Of a stretch of DNA of 64,000 bases, positions 7,830-18,609 are shown piece by piece. A model generated the notes under the pieces. That model saw only the letters and a program-made list of their open reading frames with translations, was not told the DNA's origin and did not search any database. The stretch is from Marinobacter aromaticivorans (GTDB taxonomy: Bacteria; Pseudomonadota; Gammaproteobacteria; Pseudomonadales; Oleiphilaceae). How positions within the stretch are numbered: position 1 is the stretch's first letter; the number at the start of each line of letters is the position of its first letter. The DNA lies in contig NZ_NIHD01000010.1 in assembly GCF_002806975.1 (NCBI RefSeq), forward strand, positions 81,651 to 145,650, read 5' to 3'. Both the position numbers and the translations under genes were made by a program.

Positions 7830-10202
7830 TCAACTCCTCAGTGTTGCCCCCAACTCTTCCTTCAGTGCATCGATAACACTGTTGAAGAGCGAATGCACTT
7901 CATCTTCATTCAACGTACGTTCAGGATGCTGCCAGAACAAGCTGAGTGCCAGGCTACGATTACCCTCACCCAGGCTCTCTCCTTCATAGACATCAAACGC
8001 ACGCAACGCCGTCAGTCGCTCGCCAGCGTGTTTTCGGGCGACACGCTCGACTTCGGTAAATGCGACATCATTACCAACAATAATAGCCAAATCACGCCGA
8101 ACTTCCGGAAATTTTGAAATTTCTTTGAAATTAGGCACATATCCGGTAACGATCGAATTCAAGGATAGCTCAAACATCAGGATCGTGCCATTAAGTTCAA
8201 GATTTTTCTGAATTTGTGGATGCAGTGTGCCCAGCCACCCTACATGTTCACCATCCCGAAGGAGTTCAGCGGTCTGGCCCGGGTGCAACGCGGGGTGCCA
8301 ACTGCCAACAAAGTCGATTTGAACGCCCAGTAAGCTGAACAGTCCTTCCAACTCTCCTTTTACATCAAAGAAGTCGGCATTTCTGCGACCATTCGCCCAG
8401 TTTTCCGGGTATTGGGTACCAACAACCACGCCGGCCAGCATGGGCTTCTGATCAATGCGCTGGTCGTCCTGCAAAAAGCGTAGGCCGGTTTCGAACAGGC
8501 GAATGCGCGGTTGCTGGCGGTTCTGGTTGTAGGCGACGGTTTTAAGCAACCCGCTCCAGAGGCTCGTGCGCATAACCGACAGATCTGCAGAAATCGGATT
8601 TGCCAGAACAATACCCTCACGCTCGGGATCTATCTGAGCCTGCACCCTGGGATCCACAAAGCTATAGGTGATCGCCTCCTGGTAACCATGGGAGACAAAG
8701 TAATTCTTGAGGGCCGATATCGGGCGCGTCGCTTCCGCATTCTCCCGCAAACCAAGAGAACCTGTAGGTTCCGTGACCGGAAGATTGTTGTAACCGTAGA
8801 TGCGGCCGACCTCTTCAATGAGATCTTCTTCTATTGTGATATCCGGGCGAAAACTGGGCACAACAATCCGCCAGCCATCCTTCAGCAGCTTATCAATCTG
8901 CAAACCAAGCCGGATCAGGATTTCCTCAACCGTGGTGCGGTCAATATCCAGGCCCAGCACATCTGCCAGGCGCTTTGACCGCAAATCAATTGTCCGCTTT
9001 TCCGGCAGATGTTCGTGGCTGGTAACCTCAACAATTTCGCCGGGCTCGCCGCCCACGATATCCATCAAGAGCCTTGTTGCCCGCTCCATGGCGTCGCGGG
9101 CAAGCTCATAATCCACGCCCCGCTCAAAACGATGGGAAGCATCCGTGTGCAAACCATAATGGCGGGCCTTGCCGGCAAGGGCGATTGGCTCAAAGTAAGC
9201 AGACTCCAGCACCAGATCACGAGCCTTCTGGCTCACACCCGAGTGCTCGCCACCCATGATGCCAGCGATAGCGATGGGTTTTTCATGGTCAGCAATTACC
9301 AGAGTCTCACTTGTCAGCTCAACTTCCTGTCCATCCAGCAGCACCAGTTTCTCTGCCGGCTTTGCCATACGCACCACAATGCCCTTGCTGATCTCATCAC
9401 GATCAAAGGCATGCATGGGCTGGCCCAGCTCGAGCATCACGTAATTGGTAACGTCAACGGCCGGATCAATTGAGCGCAGGCCTGAACGGCGGAGTTTCTC
9501 CTGCATCCACAACGGTGTTTTCGCCTGGAGATTCACATTGCGGAGAATACGCCCAAGATAGCGCGGACAAGCTTCCGGAGCATCTACACGAATATCCGGT
9601 ACCTCAGAGTGCACAGCCTCAACCGGGTCAATTTCTGGCGCCTGGGCAACCAGGCTGTTCAGCACGCCCACTTCACGGGCAATACCCTTAACAGACAGGC
9701 AATCGCTGCGATTCGGCGTCAGATCCACATCAATGGCTACGTCATTCAGCCTGAGGTAATCGCTTACCTCTGCCCCTACTGGCGCATCCGCAGGCAACTC
9801 CATAAGGCCATCATGATTTTCAGACAACCCAAGCTCTGCTTCAGAGCATAGCATGCCTTCTGAAGCCTGGCCGCGGAGCTTTGCTTTACGGATTTTGAAG
9901 TCACCGGGCAACACCGCACCAACGACTGCGAAAGGCACCTTGAGGCCCTGGCGCACATTGGGGGCACCGCACACAACCTGAAGGGTCTGACTTCCATCAT
10001 TAACCTGGCATACCCGCAGCTTGTCCGCGTCAGGGTGTGGCTCCACAGACACAACCTCGCCAACCACAACGCCCTGAAACCTGCCGGCCACGGGTTCGAA
10101 GCCATCGACTTCCAGCCCTGCCATTGTAATCTGATCCATCAGCTCCTGGGAGCTGATCTCCGGGTTAACCCACTCGCGCAGCCACTGCTCACTGAATTTC
10201 AT
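7830..10202 (-). CDS. pheT: phenylalanyl-tRNA synthetase beta subunit
   Basis: 790 residues, full length for the bacterial beta subunit. An N-terminal tRNA-binding (EMAP-like) domain spans about residues 40-150, followed by the B3/B4 editing domain, the B5 domain, a catalytic-like core and a C-terminal FDX-ACB anticodon-binding domain (from about 695, FPEVRRDLAIIV). With PheS it forms the alpha2beta2 enzyme charging tRNA-Phe and hydrolysing mis-made Tyr-tRNA-Phe. It lies 60 bp after pheS and 3 bp before ihfA. Confidence 0.97.
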   Translation of the reverse strand: MKFSEQWLREWVNPEISSQELMDQITMAGLEVDGFEPVAGRFQGVVVGEVVSVEPHPDADKLRVCQVNDGSQTLQVVCGAPNVRQGLKVPFAVVGAVLPGDFKIRKAKLRGQASEGMLCSEAELGLSENHDGLMELPADAPVGAEVSDYLRLNDVAIDVDLTPNRSDCLSVKGIAREVGVLNSLVAQAPEIDPVEAVHSEVPDIRVDAPEACPRYLGRILRNVNLQAKTPLWMQEKLRRSGLRSIDPAVDVTNYVMLELGQPMHAFDRDEISKGIVVRMAKPAEKLVLLDGQEVELTSETLVIADHEKPIAIAGIMGGEHSGVSQKARDLVLESAYFEPIALAGKARHYGLHTDASHRFERGVDYELARDAMERATRLLMDIVGGEPGEIVEVTSHEHLPEKRTIDLRSKRLADVLGLDIDRTTVEEILIRLGLQIDKLLKDGWRIVVPSFRPDITIEEDLIEEVGRIYGYNNLPVTEPTGSLGLRENAEATRPISALKNYFVSHGYQEAITYSFVDPRVQAQIDPEREGIVLANPISADLSVMRTSLWSGLLKTVAYNQNRQQPRIRLFETGLRFLQDDQRIDQKPMLAGVVVGTQYPENWANGRRNADFFDVKGELEGLFSLLGVQIDFVGSWHPALHPGQTAELLRDGEHVGWLGTLHPQIQKNLELNGTILMFELSLNSIVTGYVPNFKEISKFPEVRRDLAIIVGNDVAFTEVERVARKHAGERLTALRAFDVYEGESLGEGNRSLALSLFWQHPERTLNEDEVHSLFNSVIDALKEELGATLRS

Positions 10203-10262
10203 GCTTATTGCCTTGTCCTGATGCGGTTCCGACTTTTGGTTTTGATGCCGTAGAACGCGGTG

Positions 10263-11349
<1,087 letters not shown>

Positions 11350-11422
11350 CAATGGTGCCAGTCACGATGGACATCTGGGCCTGGCACCGGTTCGATTCGT
11401 AATCGATGAAAGAGCTAAGCGA

Positions 11423-11776
11423 TCAAAGGGATGCTTTCGCCTTCTCAACCACAGCAGCAAAGGCCTGCTGCTCGTTCATGGCCAGGTCAGCCAGAACCTT
11501 ACGATCAATTTCCACATTTGCCTTTTTCAGGCCGGAGATCAAACGGCTATACGACAGGCCGTTAGCCCGGGCGCCGGCGTTGATACGGGCAATCCACAGG
11601 GCGCGGAAGGCGCGCTTGCGGTTACGACGGTCGCGATATGCATACTGACCGGCTTTGATGACCGCCTGCTTGGCAACGCGGAATACACGGCTACGAGCAC
11701 CGTAGTAACCCTTGGCCTGCTTTAAAACCTTCTTGTGACGACGACGTGCAACCACGCCACGCTTAACACGAGCCAT
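11423..11776 (-). CDS. rplT: 50S ribosomal protein L20
   Basis: 117 residues, normal length, highly basic, with the canonical start [16 protein letters not shown]. It binds 23S rRNA early in 50S assembly. In E. coli L20 also represses its own operon by binding mRNA ahead of rpmI; a hairpin between infC and rpmI here makes a similar arrangement plausible. It lies 44 bp downstream of rpmI. Confidence 0.98.
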   Translation of the reverse strand: MARVKRGVVARRRHKKVLKQAKGYYGARSRVFRVAKQAVIKAGQYAYRDRRNRKRAFRALWIARINAGARANGLSYSRLISGLKKANVEIDRKVLADLAMNEQQAFAAVVEKAKASL

Positions 11777-11820
11777 ACTTTAATCCTTCTACCTTGAAAC
11801 CGTTGAGTGAGTAGTCCGTG

Positions 11821-12012
11821 TTACTTACGGAGCATACGCTTTACGGAAGCCACATCAGATTTGGCAACCAATGAAGTACCACGCAGCTGACGCTTACGCT
11901 TGGGGCTCTTCTTGGTCAGGATGTGACTGGTGAAGGCTGACTTGCGCTTGAAGCCGGTAGCAGTTTTCTTGAACCGCTTAGCCGCTCCACTTTTCGTTTT
12001 CATTTTCGACAT
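11821..12012 (-). CDS. rpmI: 50S ribosomal protein L35
   Basis: 63 residues, starting [15 protein letters not shown], the conserved L35 N-terminus, with a basic C-terminus ([10 protein letters not shown]). GGAG lies about 9 bp before the ATG. It sits between infC and rplT as in nearly all bacteria. Confidence 0.97.
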   Translation of the reverse strand: MSKMKTKSGAAKRFKKTATGFKRKSAFTSHILTKKSPKRKRQLRGTSLVAKSDVASVKRMLRK

Positions 12013-12068
12013 TTTTTAAAACTCCGCATTCTGTTTTTAAATACATCAATGTGAACCTGAACGACAAA

Positions 12069-12088
12069 ACCCCCGCCCAAGGCAGGGG
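12069..12088 (-). terminator. hairpin between infC and rpmI (possible attenuator)
   Basis: CCCCTGCC-TTGG-GCGGGGG followed by TTTTG in the minus direction forms a strong stem 20 bp after the infC stop. It could partly terminate or form part of the L20 autoregulatory structure known from this operon in E. coli; the second reading is inference. Confidence 0.55.
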
Positions 12089-12107
12089 ATTCATCATTGA
12101 ATCAGGC

Positions 12108-12647
12108 TCACTTCTTTTTGCGGGGGGCCACAATCATGGTCATTTGCCGGCCTTCCATTTTCGGCCGCATTTCTACCTGAGCAAGCGCCTCAACATCGGC
12201 TTCAATGCGCTCCATGAGCTTCATACCAATTTCCTGGTGTGCCATCTCACGGCCACGGAAGCGGATAGTGATTTTGCCGCGGTCCCCGCCTTCAAGGAAA
12301 CGTATCAGGTTGCGTAGTTTTACCTGATAATCCCCTTCTTCAGTTCCTGGTCGGAACTTAAGCTCTTTGACTTGCGTCTGCTTCTGTTTTTTCTTGGCAG
12401 CGGCCTTCGCCTTTTTCTCGTCGAAGACCTTTTTGCCATAATCCATTATTTTACAGACGATCGGATCGGAATCTGTAACCTGCACCAGATCCAGGGTCGC
12501 CTCCTCTGCCATCTTGAGGGCGTCTGCGATCGGAACTACACCTACCTGGTTGCCTTCGGCATCAATCAGGCGGACTTCAGTTGCATCAATATTCTCATTG
12601 ATTGGCGCCTTTGGAGTACGCCCACCCCGATTCGTTCGCTGTTTAAT
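12108..12647 (-). CDS. infC: translation initiation factor IF-3 (ATT start)
   Basis: 179 residues when read from an ATT codon at 12645-12647. The first in-frame ATG would remove the whole conserved N-domain start, including [10 protein letters not shown]. The ATT codon has GGAG 8 bp upstream and starts 2 bp after the thrS stop. IF-3 genes of E. coli and pseudomonads use a rare AUU start so that IF-3 limits its own synthesis, and this gene matches. Domains: N-domain to about residue 80, a lysine-rich linker, and C-domain with [12 protein letters not shown]. It prevents premature 50S joining and checks the initiator tRNA. Confidence 0.93.
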   Translation of the reverse strand: MKQRTNRGGRTPKAPINENIDATEVRLIDAEGNQVGVVPIADALKMAEEATLDLVQVTDSDPIVCKIMDYGKKVFDEKKAKAAAKKKQKQTQVKELKFRPGTEEGDYQVKLRNLIRFLEGGDRGKITIRFRGREMAHQEIGMKLMERIEADVEALAQVEMRPKMEGRQMTMIVAPRKKK

Positions 12648-12649
12648 AG

Positions 12650-14575
12650 TTAAATCTCCGTCTTGATTCTGCCCTTGCGCTCAACATCATCTTTCAGAAG
12701 TTGTTCGAACGCTTCGAGCGATAGGGTTCCCAAATCTTCACCTTTGCGGGTTCTCACCGCAACGGCGTTGTTCTCGACTTCTTTATCGCCGACAACAGCA
12801 AGAAAAGGAACTTTGTTAATTGTATGCTCGCGGATTTTAAAGCCGATCTTCTCGTTTCTCAAGTCAGCATTTACCCTAAAGCCCAAAGAATCCAGTTTTT
12901 TCGCCAGATTCTGACAATAATCACGCTGGTTATCGGTAATATTGAGAATCGCCACCTGGGTTGGAGCCAGCCAGGTCGGGAAAGCTCCCTCGTACTCTTC
13001 AATCAGAATACCAATAAACCGCTCAAACGAGCCAAGCACGGCCCGATGCAGCATCACTGGCGTCTTGCGCTCGGAGTTGTCGGCAACATATTGTGCACCG
13101 AGGCGCCCGGGCATGGAAAAATCCACCTGGATAGTGCCGCATTGCCACACCCGCCCGATACAGTCCTTCAGAGAAAACTCGATTTTCGGGCCATAAAACG
13201 CACCCTCACCCGGCAGCAACTCCCAATCCACACCTTCGCGGTTCAGCGCTTTTTCCAGAGCAGCTTCGGCTTTATCCCATACCTCGTCGGACCCTACACG
13301 TTTTTCAGGGCGGGTCGAAAGCTTATACAGGATCTGATCAAATCCGAAGTCTGCGTAAACCTCGTGCAGAAGTTCAATAAACTTTGAAACTTCCGGCTGA
13401 ATGGCATCTTCTTCGCAGAATATGTGGGCATCATCCTGGGTAAACCCACGAACTCTCATCAGGCCATGGAGTGCACCGGATGCTTCATTGCGGTGGCATG
13501 AACCAAATTCCGCAAGCCGCAACGGTAGATCCTTGTAGCTTTTCAGCCCCTGATTGAACACCTGTATATGGCATGGGCAGTTCATGGGCTTGATGGCGAA
13601 GTCGTGCTTTTCGGATTCCGTGGTAAACATATCATCACGGAACTTGTCCCAGTGGCCGGACTGTTCCCACAAACTGCGCGAGACCACCTGGGGCGTCTTG
13701 ATTTCTTTGTAGCCATGCCGGTGCAACTTGGCCCGCATGTATTGCTCAATCTCCTGGTATACGGACCATCCGTCCGGGTGCCAGAACACCATCCCCGGCG
13801 ACTCTTCCTGCATGTGGAACAGTTTCAGTTTCTTACCGATCTTGCGATGATCGCGCTTTTCCGCCTCTTCCAGCCTGTGCAGATAGGCCTTGAGATCTTT
13901 CTTGTTACCCCAGGCAGTGCCATACACCCGCTGCAACTGCTCATTGTCGGTATCGCCGCGCCAGTATGCGCCGGCAACCTTGGTCAGCTTGAAAGCTTTC
14001 AGTTTTCCGGTACTTGGCACATGGGGGCCACGGCACAGATCGATAAAGTCACCCTGGCGATAGAAAGAGAGATCTTCATCACCGGGAATATCTTCAATAA
14101 TCCGGACTTTATACTCCTCCCCCATCTCGTCAAACAGCTTTACCGCCTCGCTACGGGAAAGCACCGAGCGGGATACCGGGATATCCTGTTTGGCCAGCTC
14201 TTCCATGCGCTTTTCGATCCTGGCCAGGTCTTCATTGGTGAAGGGCCGGTCGAACTTGAAGTCATAGTAAAAACCGTTGTCGACAACCGGCCCGATGGTC
14301 ACCTGTGCCGACGGGAACAGCTCTTTAACGGCCATGGCAAGCAAGTGGGCGGTGGAGTGACGAATAATATCAACGCCCTCCTCATCCCGGTCTGTGATGA
14401 TGGCCAGTTCGGCGTCGTGCTCTATCGAGTAACTTGTATCCACGAGCCTGCCGTCAACCTTGCCGGCGAGAGCGGCTTTGGCAAGGCCGGCGCCAATATC
14501 GGCGGCAACATCGTAAACGGTTACGGGCTCTGAAAAACTACGGTGACTGCCGTCCGGCAGGGTTATGACGGGCAT
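12650..14575 (-). CDS. thrS: threonyl-tRNA synthetase
   Basis: 641 residues, full length: TGS domain (about 1-60), editing domain with the zinc/water-binding HSTAHL motif (about 74), class II catalytic core with motif 2 ([21 protein letters not shown]) and C-terminal anticodon-binding domain. ATG 14575 has AGGAG upstream and gives the conserved [10 protein letters not shown] start; a longer frame upstream is not needed. It leads the thrS-infC-rpmI-rplT-pheST-ihfA operon. Confidence 0.97.
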   Translation of the reverse strand: MPVITLPDGSHRSFSEPVTVYDVAADIGAGLAKAALAGKVDGRLVDTSYSIEHDAELAIITDRDEEGVDIIRHSTAHLLAMAVKELFPSAQVTIGPVVDNGFYYDFKFDRPFTNEDLARIEKRMEELAKQDIPVSRSVLSRSEAVKLFDEMGEEYKVRIIEDIPGDEDLSFYRQGDFIDLCRGPHVPSTGKLKAFKLTKVAGAYWRGDTDNEQLQRVYGTAWGNKKDLKAYLHRLEEAEKRDHRKIGKKLKLFHMQEESPGMVFWHPDGWSVYQEIEQYMRAKLHRHGYKEIKTPQVVSRSLWEQSGHWDKFRDDMFTTESEKHDFAIKPMNCPCHIQVFNQGLKSYKDLPLRLAEFGSCHRNEASGALHGLMRVRGFTQDDAHIFCEEDAIQPEVSKFIELLHEVYADFGFDQILYKLSTRPEKRVGSDEVWDKAEAALEKALNREGVDWELLPGEGAFYGPKIEFSLKDCIGRVWQCGTIQVDFSMPGRLGAQYVADNSERKTPVMLHRAVLGSFERFIGILIEEYEGAFPTWLAPTQVAILNITDNQRDYCQNLAKKLDSLGFRVNADLRNEKIGFKIREHTINKVPFLAVVGDKEVENNAVAVRTRKGEDLGTLSLEAFEQLLKDDVERKGRIKTEI

Positions 14576-14683
14576 GAAAAGCTCCTGTTGATGACTCAGC
14601 GGTGATCTATACCAGAGACCACATGTTGACGGCATTCCGCGACACAAACCGCGGGCCGTTTGGTGGCCGGAGTTTACCAGAAA

Positions 14684-14711
14684 AAAACCCGGCGGGTTAA
14701 TGCCGGGTTTT
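14684..14711 (-). terminator. intrinsic terminator of the TRAP transporter operon
   Basis: AAACCCGGC / GCCGGGTTT arms (14685-14693 and 14702-14710), followed in the minus direction by TTTTTTCT. It stands between the end of the TRAP gene and the thrS promoter region. Confidence 0.85.
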
Positions 14712-14739
14712 GCTTAATGACTATCAGGCCGGGATGAAT

Positions 14740-17352
14740 CTATTGACGCGAGGGCACAAAAGCCGGGCGCTCACCCTCCGCGGCCCTTCGCCGCAACTGG
14801 AGGAAAGCCAGCAGAGCAAGCAACAGCAACGCCGGAATGAACATCAGCTCTTTAGGCGGACGGGGGTTTGCCACCTGCACGGTGTCGATCGTCCAGCCAA
14901 AACTGAGCCCGGCTTTCTCGGCATCGCTGCCAAAGTTGACGAACTCGACATTCGCCACGTCATCTGCCAGGGAAACTTCCAGCCCTGCCGCCGCCAGCCG
15001 TTCCTCGGGCGAATCGCCTGCCGGCAAGGGCAGTTTTACGAACTTCGAGACATCTTCGCCGGACAACGACATGCCAGAGGCCTGCAGTATAATCGGCTGC
15101 CCTGCTGCAACTTCGTCTACGTGCTGCAGCAGTTCCGACCCTGGGCGATCGTTTGTGGGGGAATATATTTCATCCCACCAGAATCCTGGCCGGAACAGAG
15201 TGAACGTAATCAGCAACAGACCAATGGTTTCCCACCAGCGGGTCTTGGTGAACCAGAACCCCTGAGTGGCCGCAGAAAACACCAGCATGGCTGTCACCGC
15301 GCTGAACACGGTCACCAGTAGATCAAACCAGCCAGTCAGCCCGATGAGCAACAACTGGGTATTGAAGATGAACATGAATGGCAAAATGGCGGTTCGGATG
15401 TCGTAGGTGAAGCCCTGGATCCCCGTTCGTATGGGGTCCGCCCCCGAAATAGCCGCTGCCGCATAGGCCGCAAGCCCCACAGGCGGCGTATCATCCGCAA
15501 GTATGCCGAAATAGAACACGAACAGATGCACTGCGATCAGAGGCACCAGCAAGCCATTCTGCGCACCCAGGCTTACGATAACCGGCGCCATCAGGGTAGA
15601 GACCACAATATAGTTTGCCGTGGTAGGCAGCCCCATGCCAAGGATCAGGCTGATCACAGCGGTGAAGGCCAGCATAAGCAGCAGGTTGCCGCCGGAGATG
15701 AATTCCACAAACTGGGTCATCACCAGGCCAATACCGGTGAGCGTAACCGTACCAACCACGATACCGGCGGTGGCAGTGGCAACACCAATACCCACCATAT
15801 TCCTGGCGCCGGTAACCAGCGACAGGGCGAGGTCTGTACCACCCTGTTTCAGACCGGTCAGGTAATGCCCACTGTTGTTAAAGAATGCCTTCAACGGTCG
15901 CTGGGTGACGATGATAAACACCATGAATACCGTAGCCCAGAAGGCTGACAGCTGTGGCGAGAAGCGCTCGACCGTCAGGCACCAGACCAGCACCACCACA
16001 GGCAACAGAAAATAGAGACCGGTTTTGACCGTGGGGCCAACGGGAGGCAGTTTTTCCATTATTGAATCCGGATCTTCCTCCTCCAGATCCGGAAAACGCG
16101 AGGCATAGCCTACCAGCCCAATGTAAATAGCCACCAACAGAGGTGTCAGCACCCACATGGCAGCATCGCCGAACACGTCTTTGGTCCAGCCAATTCCGTA
16201 ATACACCGCAAGAGTCAGCACGCTCAACCCTAGCAACACCATTACCCATACCAGCATGCGCTGGGCGAGGGTCGGCTTGTCCAGGCGTTCAATACCCTTC
16301 ATGTTGAGCTTGCAGGCTTCCAGATGAACAATGTAAATCAGCGCAACATAGGAAATCATTGCCGGCAGAATCGCGTGTTTTATCACTTCCAGGTAGGAAA
16401 TGCCTACGTACTCAACCATAAGAAACGCTGCCGCGCCCATGATTGGCGGCGTCAGTTGGCCATTGGTAGAGGCTGCCACTTCCACTGCGCCGGCTTTGGT
16501 CGCGGGAAAGCCTACGCGCTTCATTAGCGGAATAGTAAAGGTGCCGGTTGTAACAACGTTAGCGATGGAAGAACCGGAAATAATGCCACTCAGCCCACTG
16601 GCCACCACTGCAGCTTTGGCGGGGCCACCGCGCATGTGACCAAGCATGGCGTAGGCCACCTTGATAAAGTAGTTACCTGCACCTGCGCGCTCAAGCAAAG
16701 CGCCAAACAGCACGAAAAGGAAAACAAAGCTGGTTGAAACACCCAGTGCAACACCGAAAACACCTTCCGTACCCAGCCACTGGTGCGAAGCGAGCTTGTT
16801 GAGGCTGGCTCCTTTGTGGGAGATAACATCTGGCATGTAAGGTCCGGCCAGGGAATAAATAATGAAAACACCCGCCACAACAGTGAGGGGCAGGCCCAGG
16901 GCGCGGCGCGTTGCCTCCAGAAGCAGCACCAGGCCAACCAGAGCAACCACCAGATCCTGGGTATTGGGGGAACCGGGGCGACTGGCCAACTGATCATAAA
17001 AAACAAAAAGATACGATGCAGAAAATGCCGCAGCCAACGCCAGGATCCAGTCATAGACCGGCACGGCATTTACGTGCCTGCCCCGGATCATGGGGAAGGC
17101 TGCAAATGCCAGGAACGAGGCAAAAGCGAGGTGAATGGATCGCGACTCCGTGGAGTTGAACACGCCAATTTCAAAGATATACGGCAACGGGGACGCTATC
17201 CAGAGCTGGAAAAGAGACCAGAGCAAAGGAACAACAAAAAGAATGATCGCAGCAGGCCCGGTTGCAGCCCTTCCACCGGATTCGGTCTGAAGAAACTCCT
17301 CAACCTTCTGCTTGTCGATACTATCCCCGGCTCTCGAGTCGCTATTGGTCAT
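14740..17352 (-). CDS. TRAP transporter fused permease (4TM-12TM) with C-terminal DUF3394
   Basis: 870 residues, a fusion of the small and large membrane subunits of a TAXI-type TRAP transporter. The N-terminal third has the small-subunit helices. The large subunit follows with conserved loops (GSSIANVVTTGTFTIPLMKR, and LGMGLPTTANYIVVSTLMAP near residue 570). The last 180 or so residues form a soluble DUF3394 segment ending in one more membrane helix. It uses an ion gradient to import an organic acid delivered by the TAXI binding protein encoded 87 bp upstream. The substrate is not predictable from sequence. Confidence 0.92.
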   Translation of the reverse strand: MTNSDSRAGDSIDKQKVEEFLQTESGGRAATGPAAIILFVVPLLWSLFQLWIASPLPYIFEIGVFNSTESRSIHLAFASFLAFAAFPMIRGRHVNAVPVYDWILALAAAFSASYLFVFYDQLASRPGSPNTQDLVVALVGLVLLLEATRRALGLPLTVVAGVFIIYSLAGPYMPDVISHKGASLNKLASHQWLGTEGVFGVALGVSTSFVFLFVLFGALLERAGAGNYFIKVAYAMLGHMRGGPAKAAVVASGLSGIISGSSIANVVTTGTFTIPLMKRVGFPATKAGAVEVAASTNGQLTPPIMGAAAFLMVEYVGISYLEVIKHAILPAMISYVALIYIVHLEACKLNMKGIERLDKPTLAQRMLVWVMVLLGLSVLTLAVYYGIGWTKDVFGDAAMWVLTPLLVAIYIGLVGYASRFPDLEEEDPDSIMEKLPPVGPTVKTGLYFLLPVVVLVWCLTVERFSPQLSAFWATVFMVFIIVTQRPLKAFFNNSGHYLTGLKQGGTDLALSLVTGARNMVGIGVATATAGIVVGTVTLTGIGLVMTQFVEFISGGNLLLMLAFTAVISLILGMGLPTTANYIVVSTLMAPVIVSLGAQNGLLVPLIAVHLFVFYFGILADDTPPVGLAAYAAAAISGADPIRTGIQGFTYDIRTAILPFMFIFNTQLLLIGLTGWFDLLVTVFSAVTAMLVFSAATQGFWFTKTRWWETIGLLLITFTLFRPGFWWDEIYSPTNDRPGSELLQHVDEVAAGQPIILQASGMSLSGEDVSKFVKLPLPAGDSPEERLAAAGLEVSLADDVANVEFVNFGSDAEKAGLSFGWTIDTVQVANPRPPKELMFIPALLLLALLAFLQLRRRAAEGERPAFVPSRQ

Positions 17353-17392
17353 AGCAGAGTCCTGTCAGAGGGAAAGGGCAGATACATTAAAA

Positions 17393-17415
17393 CTGCGGGC
17401 AGTCTCTGCCCGCAG
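17393..17415 (-). terminator. intercistronic hairpin between TAXI receptor and TRAP permease
   Basis: A perfect 9-bp stem (CTGCGGGCA / TGCCCGCAG) with a 5-base loop lies between the two transport genes and lacks a T-run. It more likely stabilises the upstream mRNA, allowing more binding protein than permease, than ends transcription. Confidence 0.55.
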
Positions 17416-17439
17416 CTGATTTCAATGCTGATAATCGAC

Positions 17440-18423
17440 TTAATCGATCAGGCCAGCTTCTTTGTAGTACTTGGCTGCACCAGGGTGCAACGGGGCACTC
17501 AGAGCATCAGATACCATTTCTTCTTTCTTGAGATTGGCGAACGCCGGATGCAGGCGCTTGAAGCTGTCGAAGTTCTCGAACACAGCCTTGACCACCTCGT
17601 ACACCACGTCATTAGGCACATCCGTTGAGGAGACAAAGGTCGCTGCCACACCGAAGGTGGTTACGTCGTTGTCAGAGCCACGGTACATGCCGCCGGGGAT
17701 AACGGCTTTCCGGTAGTACGGGTTTTCTTCAATCAACTTTCTGGACGCCTTGTTGTCCACGTTAACCAGAACGCTGTCGCAGGATGTGGTTGCTTCCTTG
17801 ATTGCACCGGAAGGGTGGCCAACCGTGTAGAAGAAAGCATCAATATTGCCATCGCACAGTGCCTGGGACTGCTCTGCTGCTTTGAGCTCAGCAGCCAGAG
17901 AGAATTTGTCCATGGTCCAGCCCATCTCGTCCATCAGCACTTCAGCAGTCGCACGCTGGCCTGAACCCGGGTTGCCCACAGAGACCCGCTTGCCGGCAAG
18001 ATCTTCAAAGTTCTTGATGCCGGAGCCTTTGCTGGCTACAACGGTGAATGGCTCCGGGTGCAGGGAGAATACAGCCCGCAGATCCTTGTTGGGGCCGTCA
18101 TCCTTGAACTGGCTGGTGCCGTTATAGGCATGGTATTGCCAGTCAGACTGAGCAACCGCGAGGTCCAGCTCACCCTGTCGGATCGCATTCAGGTTGTATA
18201 CAGAACCACCCGTACTCTCTACAGAACAACGGATACCGTGCTCTTTACGATCCATATTTACCAGGCGGCAAATAGCACCCCCTGCAGGGTAGTAAACACC
18301 GGTAACGCCGCCGGTTCCGATGGTTACAAAACGTTGTTCCTGTGCGGTAACAGCTGTTGAGGCTGTGCCCAAACTGACAGCCGCTGCTAAAGCAAATGCG
18401 GAGGCTTTGAGTTTCAGTGTCAT
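17440..18423 (-). CDS. TAXI-family TRAP transporter substrate-binding protein
   Basis: 327 residues with a cleavable signal peptide (first 27 residues, ending near VTAQ), so periplasmic. The start of the mature protein, [21 protein letters not shown], is the signature of the TAXI family. It binds the substrate, usually a small carboxylate, and hands it to the fused permease encoded downstream on the same strand. The order receptor then permease is typical. Confidence 0.93.
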   Translation of the reverse strand: MTLKLKASAFALAAAVSLGTASTAVTAQEQRFVTIGTGGVTGVYYPAGGAICRLVNMDRKEHGIRCSVESTGGSVYNLNAIRQGELDLAVAQSDWQYHAYNGTSQFKDDGPNKDLRAVFSLHPEPFTVVASKGSGIKNFEDLAGKRVSVGNPGSGQRATAEVLMDEMGWTMDKFSLAAELKAAEQSQALCDGNIDAFFYTVGHPSGAIKEATTSCDSVLVNVDNKASRKLIEENPYYRKAVIPGGMYRGSDNDVTTFGVAATFVSSTDVPNDVVYEVVKAVFENFDSFKRLHPAFANLKKEEMVSDALSAPLHPGAAKYYKEAGLID

Positions 18424-18565
18424 GTGAATTCTTCCTTATTTTCATCGTTATCATCAACTGCCCGACCAAGCAGGCGGGCAAGCGTCGCGCTCGTTTTAGA
18501 ACATAGACCACTTCAGAGCATAAATAAAGTTTGGATTAGCTCGCTAACCAACTGAGCAGGCAACA

Positions 18566-18590
18566 AAAAAGCCCGCAGCGCGGGCTTTTC
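18566..18590 (-). terminator. intrinsic terminator after the RND exporter gene
   Basis: AAAAGCCCGC-GCT-GCGGGCTTTTTTG in the minus direction, arms 18567-18576 and 18580-18589, 20 bp after the RND gene stop. Classic form. Confidence 0.88.
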
Positions 18591-18609
18591 TGATGCCAGC
18601 GGCCAGTTC

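Noticed and set aside
13568..14533. 321-codon plus-strand frame over thrS
   Set aside because: Antisense shadow of thrS, whose motifs and length are complete.
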